64,000 bases of DNA. Origin: Pseudomonas asgharzadehiana (GTDB lineage Bacteria > Pseudomonadota > Gammaproteobacteria > Pseudomonadales > Pseudomonadaceae). Each line of letters opens with the position of its first letter. The first letter of the stretch is position 1. This document shows, piece after piece, positions 52,082 to 61,872 of the stretch. The stretch lies in the NCBI RefSeq assembly GCF_019139815.1, contig NZ_CP077079.1:3286001-3350000 (forward strand), written 5' to 3'. The notes below the pieces were generated by a model. The model made no database searches. It saw only the letters and a program-made list of their open reading frames with translations, and had not been told where the DNA came from. Position numbers and translations under genes: made by a program.

Positions 52082-54038
52082 TGTTTTGCGGGTTGAAGTG
52101 CTCCACGGCGCTGCCCGGCTGCGGCAACCCAAGGATATGCCCCTTGATCTTGCCCACCACGTGCATCTCGCACGGTTTGCAATCGAACTTCAGCGTCAGT
52201 ACCTCGTCGCCGTGGATCAACTGCATCGGTGCCACCTTGGTCTTCACCCCGGTCACACCCTTGGCCTGTTTAGGGCACAGGTTGAACGAGAAACGCAGGC
52301 AGTGCTTGGTGATCATCACCGGCACTTCGCCGGTTTCTTCATGGGCTTCGAACGCCGCGTCGATCAGCTTGACGCCGTGACGATAGTAGAAGTCGCGGGC
52401 CTTCTGGTTGTAGACGTTGGCCAGGAACGACAGATGCGCTTCCGGGTACACCGGCGGCGGCGTGGTCTCGGCCTTGCGCCCGCCACGCGGATGCGCTTTG
52501 ACGCGGGCGGCGGTCAACGCTTCGATCACTTCGCGACGCAGCGCCTTGAGCTGCGAGTTGGGAATGAAGAACGCCTGTGGCGCATCCAGCTCGGTGCGGG
52601 TGGCGTGGTACTCGGTGGTGCCGAGCTGGCCAAGCAGATCACGCAGGGTATCCAGCGCCTGTTCAGGCTTGTTGGCCACGCCGAACGGGCCGGGCAGGGC
52701 GACGCTGGCACTGATGCCTTCTTCGCTGGTCGCCGTGATTTCCAGCTGGTCTTCACGCAGGCGCGCTACCCACGCCAGGCCGATGCGGCGCTCGGCGGAG
52801 GTCTTGAGCAGCGCCTGTTGCCAGTTGTGATCCAGGTTGCGGTTGAGCGGGTGATGCGGGCGCAGTTGGTGCAGGCCTGCGGGCATTTCGTTCGGCTCGA
52901 CGCGGTAGCGGTAGCGCTTCTGGCCGTCTTCTTCGAATTCACCTTTGGCTTGTGCAATGTTGGCGCGAAAACCCACGACTTCACGCTTGACCAGCACGTT
53001 CAAGCCATCGCCGTTGGACAGCGGCTCATGGGTGACCACTTGCAGGTCGCGCTTGCCGGCTTTTTCCACGGTACCCACCGGCAGGCCGGTAAAGGTCGGG
53101 GTGTCGAACGCGCCGATGTCGATCTTGCGGTCGGTGACGAAGTAGTCGGTGCTGCCCCGGTGGAAGGTTTTTTCCGGATCGGGCAGGAAGAAATGCGCGG
53201 TACGGCCGCTGGACGCACGGGCCAGGTCCGGGCGGTCTTCGAGGACGTCGTCGAGGCGCTGGCGGTAATAGGCGGTGATGTTTTTCACATAGCCCATGTC
53301 CTTGTAGCGGCCTTCGATCTTGAACGAACGCACGCCGGCTTCGACCAAGGCGCGGATGTTGGCGCTCTGGTTGTTGTCCTTCATCGACAGCAAGTGTTTT
53401 TCAAAGGCCACGACGCGGCCCTGGTCGTCTTTCAAGGTGTATGGCAGGCGGCAGGCCTGGGAGCAGTCGCCACGGTTGGCGCTGCGGCCGTTTTGCGCGT
53501 GGGAGATGTTGCACTGCCCGGAGAACGCCACGCACAGGGCGCCGTGGATAAAGAATTCGATGGCGGCATCGGTCTCGTCGGCGATGGCGCGGATCTCTTG
53601 CAGGTTCAGCTCACGGGCCAACACCAGCTGGGAGAAGCCGGCCTGATCGAGGAACTTGGCCCGGCCCAGGGTACGAATGTCGGTCTGGGTGCTGGCGTGT
53701 AGCTCGATGGGCGGAATATCCAACTCCATGACACCGAGGTCTTGCACGATCAACGCGTCGACACCGGCGTCGTAGAGCTGATGGATCAGCTTGCGCGCGG
53801 CTTCCAGTTCGTTGTCATGCAGGATGGTGTTGATGGTGGTGAATACGCGCGCATGGTAACGACGCGCGAATTCGACCAGTTGGGCGATGTCGCTCACCTC
53901 GTTACAGGCGTTATGGCGCGCGCCGAAGCTCGGGCCGCCAATGTAGATGGCATCGGCGCCATGCAGGATGGCCTCGCGGGCGATGGCGACATCGCGGGCA
54001 GGGCTGAGCAGTTCCAGGTGATGCTTGGGCAAGGACAT
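52059..54038 (-). CDS. rlhA: U32 peptidase family protein, RlhA-like (23S rRNA C2501 hydroxylase)
   Basis: This 659-residue protein matches E. coli RlhA (YdcP) in size and opening (HLELLSPARDVAIAREAILH). It contains the U32 signature region IEFFIHGALCVAFSGQCNIS, with cysteines (GDCSQACRLPYTL) that may bind iron-sulfur, and late cysteines (CLRFSFNLCPKQ; KFDCKPCEMHV). RlhA hydroxylates cytidine 2501 of 23S rRNA using prephenate. The related TrhP/YegQ family is shorter, so RlhA is the better match. Confidence 0.85.
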   Translation of the reverse strand: MSLPKHHLELLSPARDVAIAREAILHGADAIYIGGPSFGARHNACNEVSDIAQLVEFARRYHARVFTTINTILHDNELEAARKLIHQLYDAGVDALIVQDLGVMELDIPPIELHASTQTDIRTLGRAKFLDQAGFSQLVLARELNLQEIRAIADETDAAIEFFIHGALCVAFSGQCNISHAQNGRSANRGDCSQACRLPYTLKDDQGRVVAFEKHLLSMKDNNQSANIRALVEAGVRSFKIEGRYKDMGYVKNITAYYRQRLDDVLEDRPDLARASSGRTAHFFLPDPEKTFHRGSTDYFVTDRKIDIGAFDTPTFTGLPVGTVEKAGKRDLQVVTHEPLSNGDGLNVLVKREVVGFRANIAQAKGEFEEDGQKRYRYRVEPNEMPAGLHQLRPHHPLNRNLDHNWQQALLKTSAERRIGLAWVARLREDQLEITATSEEGISASVALPGPFGVANKPEQALDTLRDLLGQLGTTEYHATRTELDAPQAFFIPNSQLKALRREVIEALTAARVKAHPRGGRKAETTPPPVYPEAHLSFLANVYNQKARDFYYRHGVKLIDAAFEAHEETGEVPVMITKHCLRFSFNLCPKQAKGVTGVKTKVAPMQLIHGDEVLTLKFDCKPCEMHVVGKIKGHILGLPQPGSAVEHFNPQNIIFQGTH

Positions 54039-54106
54039 AGTTTTTAGTCAGGCTTGTCACGGTTGAGGCGCGCATTGTAGCTGTGAAATGCCTGACCGGC
54101 ATCCAC

Positions 54107-54487
54107 TCAGGCCTTGGCCGCCATCGCGGTGACTTCCACCCGCATGCCTTCCACCGCCAGCGCCGCCACGCCAACCGCCGCACGCACGGGCCAGGGCTTG
54201 GCGAAGAAGCGTTTGTAGACTTCATTGAAGGCGGCGCGATCAGCCATGTCGGTCAGATAAATGGTCAGGTGCATGACCCGGTCCATGGTGCTGCCGGCCT
54301 TTTCCAAGGCAACTTTGAGCGCTTGCAGGGTGCATTCGCTTTGCAGGGTGATATCGCCCAGCTCCAGGCTGCCGTCGGCGCGGGTCGGGATCTGGGTGGA
54401 GACCAGGATGCCGTTGAAGCCGATCACGTCGCTGGAAATGGAGTCGGCATCAGGATCGGGGGTGTAGGACAGGTCGTGGTTGGCCAT
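54107..54487 (-). CDS. RidA family protein (reactive imine deaminase)
   Basis: This 126-residue protein has the RidA fold: GFNGILVSTQIPTRADGSLE, LQALKVALEKAGSTMDRVMH, LTIYLTDMADRAAFNEVYKR and the arginine site (PVRAAVGVAALAVEGMRVEV). The arginine that binds imine substrates is present in PVRAAVGV. It removes reactive enamines and imines in the cytoplasm. It is a single gene, convergent with nothing and divergent from the chemotaxis transducer. Confidence 0.87.
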   Translation of the reverse strand: MANHDLSYTPDPDADSISSDVIGFNGILVSTQIPTRADGSLELGDITLQSECTLQALKVALEKAGSTMDRVMHLTIYLTDMADRAAFNEVYKRFFAKPWPVRAAVGVAALAVEGMRVEVTAMAAKA

Positions 54488-54651
54488 GGGCGCCTCTCAT
54501 TGGCAGGAACGGAAAGGCGCCATGGTCCCCGAAAATAACCGCAGGGGCAAACCGCGGCTTATGCCCAGCAGCGGCTGGCGTCGCTTGCGCAGCCGCAGAA
54601 ATCGCCTTGAACACCCACTTCAATCACGGTTATTTGACGCCAGAAAATAAA

Positions 54652-54681
54652 CCGTAAAATCCCGTAAAGTCCCGTATTCCG
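54652..54681 (+). repeat. Three tandem decamers upstream of the PAS transducer
   Basis: CCGTAAAATC, CCGTAAAGTC and CCGTATTCCG lie head to tail, a ten-base period equal to one DNA turn, ending 51 bases before the transducer start. This could be a row of activator sites on one DNA face. It is also short enough to be chance. Confidence 0.45.
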
Positions 54682-54732
54682 ACGCCGATAGCCCTATAAG
54701 AAATAGGTTCTTTGCGCGGCTGAGGGTACGTC

Positions 54733-56088
54733 ATGTTCAACACAACACTCAAAACAGAACTGGCGGCCAGGACGGCCGAAGTCACCGAATACAAAGGACT
54801 GATATCGGCACTCGGACGCTCCATGGCCGTGGTCGAATTTGACCTCAATGGCAAGGTGCTGAGCGCCAACGACAACTTCCTGAAAACACTGGGCTACAGC
54901 CGCGACCAGTTGGCCGGCAAGTCCCACCGTGACTTCTGTTTGCCGGCGCTGACCAGCAGCCCGGCCTACGGTCAGTTCTGGAGTGAGCTGAAGGCCGGCA
55001 AGTTTGTGTCGGGTACGTTCAAGCGCGTCGATTCCCATGGCCGCACGGTGTGGCTGGAAGCCAGCTACAACCCGGTGCTGGATGAACGAGGCCAGGTGTT
55101 GAAGGTGGTCAAGTACGCCCTCGACGTCACCGCCAAAGTCGAGCAGGAAGCCGCAACCCGCAGCAAGTTGACCGCGCTTGACCGCGCCATGGCGGTAATT
55201 GAATTCGACTTGAACGGCCAAGTGTTGGATGCCAATGACAACTTCCTGAACGTGATGGGCTATTCGCTGGCCGAGCTCAAAGGCAAACATCACCGCATGT
55301 TTTGCGAGCCGGCGCTGATCAACAGCAGTGAGTATTCGGACTTCTGGCGCCGCTTGAACAACGGCGAATTTTTCACCGGGCAATTCAAGCGCATCGGTAA
55401 ACATGCGCGCGTGGTGTGGCTGGAAGCCAGTTACAACCCGGTCTATGACGGCGACGGCAAGCTGCTCAAAGTGGTCAAGTTCGCCAGCGACATCACCGAA
55501 CGCGTGGAAAAATTCGAGGAAGACTCACGCGGCGCCTCGCGGGCCTACCATATTTCATCCGAAACCGAGCGTTTCGCCGAGCACGGTACCCAGGTGATCC
55601 ATGAAACCGCCACGGAAATGCGCCGCATTGCCGAGAATATCGGCGCCTCGGCGCGTCTGGTTGGCCAGTTGGGTGATCGCTCCGAACAGATCACGGCCAT
55701 CGTCAACACCATTCGTGGCATCGCCGACCAGACCAACCTGTTGGCGCTCAACGCGGCCATCGAGGCGGCGCGGGCGGGTGACCAGGGGCGTGGTTTTGCG
55801 GTGGTCGCCGATGAAGTGCGGCAACTGGCCGGGCGCACCAGCCGTTCTACCGCGGAAATTGCCGAGATGATCGGCATGATCCTCTCGGAAACCCGCGACG
55901 CGGTCGCCAGCATGAGCGCCACCCAGGAGGGCGCGCAGCGCGGTGTCAACCTTGCGGATCAGGCGGGATCGGTGATCCTGCAGATCCGCACCAGCACCAG
56001 CGACGCGGTGCAGGCGGTGAGCATGTTCGCGTCGAAGCTCGATGAGTCCGAGGTTATTCCCAAGACGGCGGTCGGTTGGGTTGGCTAA
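54733..56088 (+). CDS. Soluble PAS-PAS methyl-accepting chemotaxis transducer (BdlA-like)
   Basis: This 451-residue protein has no membrane helices. Two very similar PAS domains (about residues 22-130 and 145-255; both contain DFLN/DNFL..GYS and the [10 protein letters not shown] segment) are followed by a signalling domain with the tip [20 protein letters not shown]. The architecture matches BdlA of P. aeruginosa, which controls biofilm dispersal through c-di-GMP, and Aer2-like sensors. It probably senses redox or energy state, perhaps through flavin or heme. Confidence 0.85.
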   Translation: MFNTTLKTELAARTAEVTEYKGLISALGRSMAVVEFDLNGKVLSANDNFLKTLGYSRDQLAGKSHRDFCLPALTSSPAYGQFWSELKAGKFVSGTFKRVDSHGRTVWLEASYNPVLDERGQVLKVVKYALDVTAKVEQEAATRSKLTALDRAMAVIEFDLNGQVLDANDNFLNVMGYSLAELKGKHHRMFCEPALINSSEYSDFWRRLNNGEFFTGQFKRIGKHARVVWLEASYNPVYDGDGKLLKVVKFASDITERVEKFEEDSRGASRAYHISSETERFAEHGTQVIHETATEMRRIAENIGASARLVGQLGDRSEQITAIVNTIRGIADQTNLLALNAAIEAARAGDQGRGFAVVADEVRQLAGRTSRSTAEIAEMIGMILSETRDAVASMSATQEGAQRGVNLADQAGSVILQIRTSTSDAVQAVSMFASKLDESEVIPKTAVGWVG

Positions 56089-56152
56089 GCCGGCAAGCCA
56101 AGCGGCTTGAGGAAGAGGGGCAGAGTGATTCTGCCCTCGCTTCACGCAGGGT

Positions 56153-57022
56153 TTACTCTTTTACATCCATGAACTCTTCGGCCCAGGCCACATAGCTTTC
56201 CGGCAAGGTGTAGGTGTGGGTCAGCTCGGTAGCGCTCAGGTTCGAAGTGCTATGGGTCAACTGACGCTGGGCACGCAGGCTGTCATAGGTGGCCTTGATC
56301 GCCGCGAAGTAAGCGCCATGGCCCGCGACCACCACGCGTACGCCCAGGTCTGCCAGGCGCTGGGCGTCATGGAGTTTGGGGTTGCCATAGGTCACCAGCA
56401 TCAGCGGCACGGTGAGCTTTTCTGCGATCTTCTCCAGATGCTCGAAATCGCTGACACCCACCATGCAAATCCCATCGGCGCCAGCTTGCTGATACGCCAA
56501 GGTGCGCTCGATCACCGCCTCGGTCGGCAGCACGCCTGCGTGAGTACGGGCAATGATCGACAGCTCTGAATCGACGCGGGCTTCCAAGGCCGCCCGGACT
56601 TTGCCGATGCCTTCCTCAACCGAAATCAAGTCGGTGGATTTGCGCCCGAATTGCGCCGGCAGCAAGGTGTCTTCAATCGTCAGCGCGGCCACACCGGCAC
56701 GTTCCAGCTCTTCGACGGTGCGCATCACGTTGAGGGCGTTGCCGTAGCCGTGGTCGGCGTCGGCGATAAAGGGCAGTTGCGCCACACGACCGATTCGGGT
56801 GGCCTGCTCAACGAACTCACTCAGTGTGATCAGCGCAAAATCGGGCGCCGCCAATACCTGCAACGAGGCAACAGAGCCACCCAGGATGCCCACCTCGAAA
56901 CCCAGGTCGGCGGCGATACGCGCGGACATCGGGTCGAATACGGAGGCGGTTTCAACGCACGCAGGCGTTGCAAGCAGTTCACGGAAGTTGCGGCGCAACG
57001 CTGAGTGAGATTTTTTGGACAT
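56153..57022 (-). CDS. Oxaloacetate decarboxylase-like, PEP mutase/isocitrate lyase superfamily
   Basis: This 289-residue enzyme resembles P. aeruginosa PA4872. Features are [20 protein letters not shown], the magnesium loop [25 protein letters not shown] and [10 protein letters not shown]. The gating loop sequence typical of isocitrate lyase is absent, in keeping with the oxaloacetate decarboxylase group. The start follows AGGAAAG. It probably converts oxaloacetate to pyruvate. It is divergent from the sulfonate-binding gene with no obvious functional link. Confidence 0.85.
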   Translation of the reverse strand: MSKKSHSALRRNFRELLATPACVETASVFDPMSARIAADLGFEVGILGGSVASLQVLAAPDFALITLSEFVEQATRIGRVAQLPFIADADHGYGNALNVMRTVEELERAGVAALTIEDTLLPAQFGRKSTDLISVEEGIGKVRAALEARVDSELSIIARTHAGVLPTEAVIERTLAYQQAGADGICMVGVSDFEHLEKIAEKLTVPLMLVTYGNPKLHDAQRLADLGVRVVVAGHGAYFAAIKATYDSLRAQRQLTHSTSNLSATELTHTYTLPESYVAWAEEFMDVKE

Positions 57023-57324
57023 GTTCTTTCCTGGCTCTGGTCATCGTCGAGTGACGATCAATGTCTATTCGTGGTGGCGCGAGATTACCACGCAGGCGAA
57101 CCGGGGATTATGACGTTTGAGCATGAGGCATGCGGCTGGCACATGGAACCGACGGGGCTAAAAATACGCTTATGACATTATTATAGAATTACGTTATGCA
57201 TTATCAGTATTTTACATGCCCGACGCCCGGCCCCATCGTATGAGGCTGACTACCCCTTTGAACAGTGCCGAGACCGTACGCGCGGATCGACTTGAACTGC
57301 CTGACAAGGCATCTGGAGACGAGC
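57023..57324. promoter_or_regulatory. Divergent promoter region with AT-rich island
   Basis: About 300 bases without a gene. An AT-rich island at 57160-57215 holds two similar stretches, TTATGACATTA (57170) and TTATGCATTA (57194), 24 bases apart. This is a plausible promoter and activator site for the sulfur-type genes to the right. No factor can be named from sequence. Confidence 0.4.
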
Positions 57325-58281
57325 GTGCGTTACCTGACAAAACTCGCGGCCGGGTTGGCCGGCCTGCTGCTGTGCCTGAGCGCGACCGCGCAAACACTGG
57401 TGGTGGGCGATCAAAGCTACAACGCCCAGGCCGTGATGGAAGCCGCAGGCGTACTGGACGATCTGCCTTATACCCTTGAATGGAAGCAATTCACCGCAGG
57501 CTCGCCGGTGGCCGAGGCACTCAACGTCGGCAGCCTCGACATCGGCTTGCTGGGGGATGCGCCGGTGCTGTTTTTGGGGGCTTTAGGTGCACCGATCAAG
57601 GTGATCGCCGTCAGCCGGCAAAACCTCGACGGCGTGGCCATCCTGGTAAAAAAGGACTCGTCGATCCACAGCCTCGCGGACCTTGCAGGCAAGCGTGCGG
57701 CGATCTGGAAAGGCTCCTGGAGCCAGCAGTTGTTGCTGACCGCGCTGGATAAGGCGGGCGTGCGCCCAGACGCGTTGGAACTGCGCTATCTCAGCGCGCT
57801 GGATGCCTCCCATGCATTGGAAGGTGGGTCGGTGGACGTGATCGCGACGTGGGAGCCTTACGTCACCCAACAGGAACGCCAAGGCGCGCGGGTTCTCGCG
57901 ACGGCTGAAGGGCTGATTCCCGCCCAGAGTTTCATTGCGGCCAACGCCAAGGCCATCGACACCAAACGTGCGCCCATCAGCGATTTTCTTCAGCGCCTGA
58001 AGAAAGCGCGCGACTGGGCTCGCCAGCATCCCGCCAACACAGACGCTTATGCCGATGCCTGGGCCAAACGCACCCGGGCGGATGCCGACATTGCACGTGT
58101 CTGGTTTGCCCGGGCACGCACAACGGTCGAGCCGCTGACAGCCCAGTCTCCTGTAGAGGCACAAAAAACCGTGGACTTTTTTGCCGGCCAAGGGCTGGTC
58201 AAGCCTTATGCGGCGGCCAGTTTATTCGACGATTCATTCGCCGCGTCCTTGCAACCCGTCGTCGCCAAGACCCAGCCCTGA
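57325..58281 (+). CDS. Aliphatic sulfonate/nitrate-type ABC binding protein (SsuA-like)
   Basis: This 318-residue periplasmic protein starts with GTG 57325 behind CTGGAGACGAGC. A signal peptide ends near LSATA, then QTLVVGDQSYNAQAVMEAAG, a domain with GSLDIGLLGDAPVLF and GKRAAIWKGSWSQQLLL typical of SsuA/TauA. No permease or ATPase genes follow; instead a flavin monooxygenase does. The ligand is probably a sulfonate or another organosulfur compound. Confidence 0.85.
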   Translation: MRYLTKLAAGLAGLLLCLSATAQTLVVGDQSYNAQAVMEAAGVLDDLPYTLEWKQFTAGSPVAEALNVGSLDIGLLGDAPVLFLGALGAPIKVIAVSRQNLDGVAILVKKDSSIHSLADLAGKRAAIWKGSWSQQLLLTALDKAGVRPDALELRYLSALDASHALEGGSVDVIATWEPYVTQQERQGARVLATAEGLIPAQSFIAANAKAIDTKRAPISDFLQRLKKARDWARQHPANTDAYADAWAKRTRADADIARVWFARARTTVEPLTAQSPVEAQKTVDFFAGQGLVKPYAAASLFDDSFAASLQPVVAKTQP

Positions 58282-58301
58282 ACACCGAGGAATGCCCCCA
58301 C

Positions 58302-59636
58302 ATGATGAAAAGACAACTGAAACTCGGGGCCTTGACGATGGGCTGCGGCGGGCCAGGCCGCCACAATCTGTGGCTTGACCCTCAACTGCCGGCCGATGCC
58401 AGCGTTAACGTTGACTGGTATATCGACATCGCGCGCCAGGCCGAAGCGGCATTGTTCGACCTGGTGTTTATTGTCGACAGCCAGTTCATCACGCCGGGAT
58501 CGCCGTCGCACTACCTGAACCGGCTCGAACCGCTGACACTGTTGTCCGCGCTGGCGGTCAGCACCCGCCATATAGGCTTGGTCGGTACGCTGACCACCTC
58601 GTATAACTCGCCGTATAACGTCGCGCGGCGTCTGGCCTCTCTGGATCTGATCAGCAAGGGCCGCGCCGGCTGGAACGTGGTGACCAGCGGAGATGCGGGC
58701 ACGGCGGGCAATTACAGCCGCGACGAGCATTATGATTACGACACGCGCTACGGCCGTGCCGCCGAACACGTTCAGGTGGTGCAAGGGTTATGGAACTCTT
58801 ATGAGGACGATGCGTTCGTGCGCGACCGTGCCACGGGGCAGTTTTTCGACCCGAGCAAGCTGCATAGCCTGAACCACCGGGGCGAGCACTTTTCGGTGGT
58901 GGGCCCGCTGAATATCCAGCGCTCACCCCAAGGCCAGCCGGTGATATTCCAGGCCGGTGATTCAGCGCAAGGTCGCGACCTGGGCGCCGCCACGGCCGAT
59001 GTGATCTTCACCCACGCCGCCAGCATCGAGCAGGGCCAGGCTTTCTACCGGGAGGTAAAGGGCAGGGCAGTGCAGCTTGGTCGCGACCCGGAACAACTGC
59101 TGGTTATGCCGGGCGCGGAAATCTACGTCGGCGACACGGACGAGCATGCGCGGGAAATCGAGCAGCATTACCATCAGGCCGATCACAGCTTTGAACTGGC
59201 GCTGAAGGAGTTCGGGCGTAATTTCGGCTGGCATGACTTCAGCCAGTACGACCTCGACGCAGCGTTTCCCCAGCAGAGCCTGGAGGCCGCCCGCAGCAGC
59301 TTTTTTACCGCCGCCAAGCGCATTGCAGACCAGGCTCGCGAGAAAGGCTTCACGTTGCGCCAGGCGGTTGAATTCGGTCGACAACTGCGTCCGGGCGCCT
59401 TCGTGGGGTCGGCGGACACGGTCGCGCAGAAAATGGCGGATTGGTTCGAGGCGCGGGCGGTGGATGGCTTCAACGTTTACATTGGGCACCCGGAACAATT
59501 CAATCGCTTTACTGAACAGGTCATACCGTTGTTACAAGCGCGTGGCGTGTATCGCACGGCGTATGAAGGAACGACGTTGCGCGAGAGCTTGGGGCTGGAC
59601 ATTCCCAGGTTCAAGCGCAACGGGTTGCCGAATTGA
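58302..59636 (+). CDS. FMN-dependent monooxygenase, NtaA/DmoA/DszA family
   Basis: This 444-residue member of the luciferase-like flavin monooxygenases opens LKLGALTMGCGGPGRHNLWL. Conserved segments are GRAGWNVVTSGDAGTAGNYS, YGRAAEHVQVVQGLWNSYED and QPVIFQAGDSAQGRDLGA. It needs a separate FMN reductase. Substrates in the family include nitrilotriacetate, dimethylsulfide and sulfones. The SsuA-like gene directly before suggests an organosulfur substrate used when sulfate is scarce. Confidence 0.88.
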   Translation: MMKRQLKLGALTMGCGGPGRHNLWLDPQLPADASVNVDWYIDIARQAEAALFDLVFIVDSQFITPGSPSHYLNRLEPLTLLSALAVSTRHIGLVGTLTTSYNSPYNVARRLASLDLISKGRAGWNVVTSGDAGTAGNYSRDEHYDYDTRYGRAAEHVQVVQGLWNSYEDDAFVRDRATGQFFDPSKLHSLNHRGEHFSVVGPLNIQRSPQGQPVIFQAGDSAQGRDLGAATADVIFTHAASIEQGQAFYREVKGRAVQLGRDPEQLLVMPGAEIYVGDTDEHAREIEQHYHQADHSFELALKEFGRNFGWHDFSQYDLDAAFPQQSLEAARSSFFTAAKRIADQAREKGFTLRQAVEFGRQLRPGAFVGSADTVAQKMADWFEARAVDGFNVYIGHPEQFNRFTEQVIPLLQARGVYRTAYEGTTLRESLGLDIPRFKRNGLPN

Positions 59637-59641
59637 GCCGG

Positions 59642-60880
59642 TTACCCCAGCCACTTTTTTTGCCGCCTGACGGGAGCGCTAATGGGCAAAAGCACATCGG
59701 TTGGCCGAAAGCGCGCGATGCCACAGGCGGCGGCGATGCGCTGGCGTTGCAGGCCATGGGCAAGCGCTTGCTTGAAACCGCTTTCGCTTTGAGGCAACCC
59801 CACTATGTAGCCGACGCCTGCCTGGAATTCGCCTCCATGGGCCTGCCACCAGCGGCTGATTGACTGCGGGTCGGGCCAGGGCAGGTTCTCATCGGGGTCC
59901 ATGACGACATTGGGGTCCTCGGCGTTGTCGTTCGGCCCCGCGTCGAAATCCGGCAATTGCTGCAGCTCCAGATTGAGCAGCGCCAGGTCCGCGCCGGTCA
60001 TCAGGCTGAAGGCTTCGCCGGCGACACGGGCATACGGCGGGTCGCTCATCTGCTGTATCAGCCACGGCACGCCGACGGGATCGCCCAGCAGCCCAATGGC
60101 CTGGATGCCGATGCGGCGCTGGGCAGGGTTCTGTAGCAACTGGTGTATCCAGGCGACGCTGTGCTCCCGATGTTGCCAGGCCAACAGGACGCAGAGCGCA
60201 CGGTACTGGAACGCACCCGGTTGCTCGGCGAAGGGGCGCAGTGGCTCCAGGGCGTATTCATCGCCCAGCTGTGCGGTGGCCCAATTGACCCAGAAGCGCG
60301 TTGCTGCATCTTGATGTAGACGGTGCGAACGAAGGGTCGGCATCAGGTCATGCCGGCGCAGTTCGCCGGCGGTACGGGCCGCGCGTGCCAGCACGCCGGG
60401 GTCGGCTTGCGAAAGCTCCGCGAGCAGCGCTGCGCCGGGATCGCGACGATGCATACCACAGGCAGCAAGGCCGAGGCGACGGAACAGGGGCTTTGGGGAG
60501 GCGAGCATGCGGTCGATCCAGGGCGCGACCCATTCCCAGTCGAGCCACCCCAGGGCCATCAGATAACCACGCTCGGTTTCCACCGCGTTTCTCACGTGTT
60601 CGCTGAGCTGCGACAACCCATCGGTGTGGTGTGTCTCGAAGGCCAGGACCACGCCGGCAAACAGCTCGCCAACCGTGTGGGGGCCGAGTTGGGCCAGCAC
60701 GGTTTCCAGGCCTGCGGGGCCGGCGATACGCAGGCCATCGAGATGAGCGTCGATACGGTCTTCCAGTTTGCCGAGGTCGTCCAGGTCGTAATGTGGCGCG
60801 CGTAACGCGTAATCACGCAGGACAGCGAGGAAGCTGGCTTCTTCGGCATGCAGGTCAAGGACGACGGGCAGTGTGTTCAT
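59642..60880 (-). CDS. TIGR02270 family HEAT-like protein, T6SS-associated
   Basis: This 412-residue protein opens VVLDLHAEEASFLAVLRDYA and has repeated helical pairs (RLGLAACGMHRRDPGAALLA; RIGIQAIGLLGDPVGVPWLI) like HEAT repeats. It ends with WPDPQSISRWWQAHGGEF. TIGR02270 genes are typically found beside T6SS effector genes; PA0101 is, as I recall, the P. aeruginosa counterpart. ATG 60880 is taken as start; an upstream codon eight residues earlier lacks a site. It may help load or regulate the effector. Confidence 0.8.
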   Translation of the reverse strand: MNTLPVVLDLHAEEASFLAVLRDYALRAPHYDLDDLGKLEDRIDAHLDGLRIAGPAGLETVLAQLGPHTVGELFAGVVLAFETHHTDGLSQLSEHVRNAVETERGYLMALGWLDWEWVAPWIDRMLASPKPLFRRLGLAACGMHRRDPGAALLAELSQADPGVLARAARTAGELRRHDLMPTLRSHRLHQDAATRFWVNWATAQLGDEYALEPLRPFAEQPGAFQYRALCVLLAWQHREHSVAWIHQLLQNPAQRRIGIQAIGLLGDPVGVPWLIQQMSDPPYARVAGEAFSLMTGADLALLNLELQQLPDFDAGPNDNAEDPNVVMDPDENLPWPDPQSISRWWQAHGGEFQAGVGYIVGLPQSESGFKQALAHGLQRQRIAAACGIARFRPTDVLLPISAPVRRQKKWLG

Positions 60881-60925
60881 CAGTCCCGGGCCCCGATGCA
60901 ACAAGGGCAGGGCAGGCGCGTCGGG

Positions 60926-61849
60926 TTAGTCAATTTGCAGGCACCGTGTCCAGTTTGAACCGTCGAACTGCATGACATCCTTGGGCCCGATGGACCACAT
61001 GATGCCGTCGGCCGCGCTCAGGTGATAACAGGTTCGCGGCACGTCGTCGCCGAAGTCGACGGGCTTGAGTTTGTCGCCTTCGAGCCGGTAGACGAAATGG
61101 GTGGACGACACATAAACCTGCCCATCGAACACTTCCATGCCCCAGAGGTCTTCGTCGGTGCTGTCATGTTCGATCATTTCCCATTGTTCATTGCACCCCC
61201 GAAGCAAGGTGCCGAGTTGGCCGCAGGCGTAGACGTAGCCATCCGGCGCGCAGCGGACCTTGTAGAGCGCAAGGTTGGTGGGGCTGTTCTGCTGGGTGAA
61301 GAGGTCGCCGTCGTACCGCCAGATTTCGCCTTCCCAGCCGACGGTATAGATTTCCTGCTCGCTGAAACCATCGATGGATTCGAAGCTGGTGTCGGTGATC
61401 GGGGTGTCACCGACCTGGGCGCTCTGGTCGATGCAACGCCATTGGTCTTCGCCCTCGCGAACATAGGCTTGTCGGCAGGCGCCTACGGCGTAGGCTCGGC
61501 CTTTGGCGATGCCACGGATTTCACGCAGGGGGCCGCGTTTTTTGGGGTCTGTGCCGCAGCTGGCGATGGATTCTTCTATGACCGTGCCGCCGCCACTGGC
61601 TTCTACCGATCCATCGGTGCCCAGAGCCAGATATCGTTCGATCGGCACGTGGCAGACGGTTCCGGAACAGGCAAGCCATGGGACGTTATCGGCCCCCCAT
61701 TCTTCACAATCCAGAGAGAACAGTATCGAACCGGTAGAACCTTCACTGATAGAAATGTCGTCCGTGGCCATCACATAGCAGAGGTCTGAGTAACGAACGA
61801 CTCCAGTACTAATGCTGAGTCCGCTGAATCGTGGGTCTTTGGGGTCCAT
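60926..61849 (-). CDS. Beta-propeller-like protein, candidate immunity protein
   Basis: This 307-residue cytoplasmic protein has no signal peptide. It contains repeated blade-like strands (IYTVGWEGEIWRYDGDLFTQ; YKVRCAPDGYVYACGQLGTL; MEVFDGQVYVSSTHFVYRLE), each with an aromatic and a charge at similar spacing. It lies 23 bases after the nuclease effector on the same strand, at the position of Tsi7 (PA0100) in P. aeruginosa. It is therefore the best candidate to neutralise the effector. It is strongly acidic overall, as immunity proteins to DNases often are. Confidence 0.65.
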   Translation of the reverse strand: MDPKDPRFSGLSISTGVVRYSDLCYVMATDDISISEGSTGSILFSLDCEEWGADNVPWLACSGTVCHVPIERYLALGTDGSVEASGGGTVIEESIASCGTDPKKRGPLREIRGIAKGRAYAVGACRQAYVREGEDQWRCIDQSAQVGDTPITDTSFESIDGFSEQEIYTVGWEGEIWRYDGDLFTQQNSPTNLALYKVRCAPDGYVYACGQLGTLLRGCNEQWEMIEHDSTDEDLWGMEVFDGQVYVSSTHFVYRLEGDKLKPVDFGDDVPRTCYHLSAADGIMWSIGPKDVMQFDGSNWTRCLQID

Positions 61850-61872
61850 ATTGATCTCCTGAAGTGAGTAAA

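Noticed and set aside
51858..53702. 614-codon plus-strand frame
   Set aside because: It begins inside the EamA gene and continues opposite the U32 gene; both of those are supported by family motifs.
54571..54584. Possible sigma-54 promoter (TGGC...TTGC) before the PAS transducer
   Set aside because: The spacing between TGGC and TTGC is two bases too short for a sigma-54 site.
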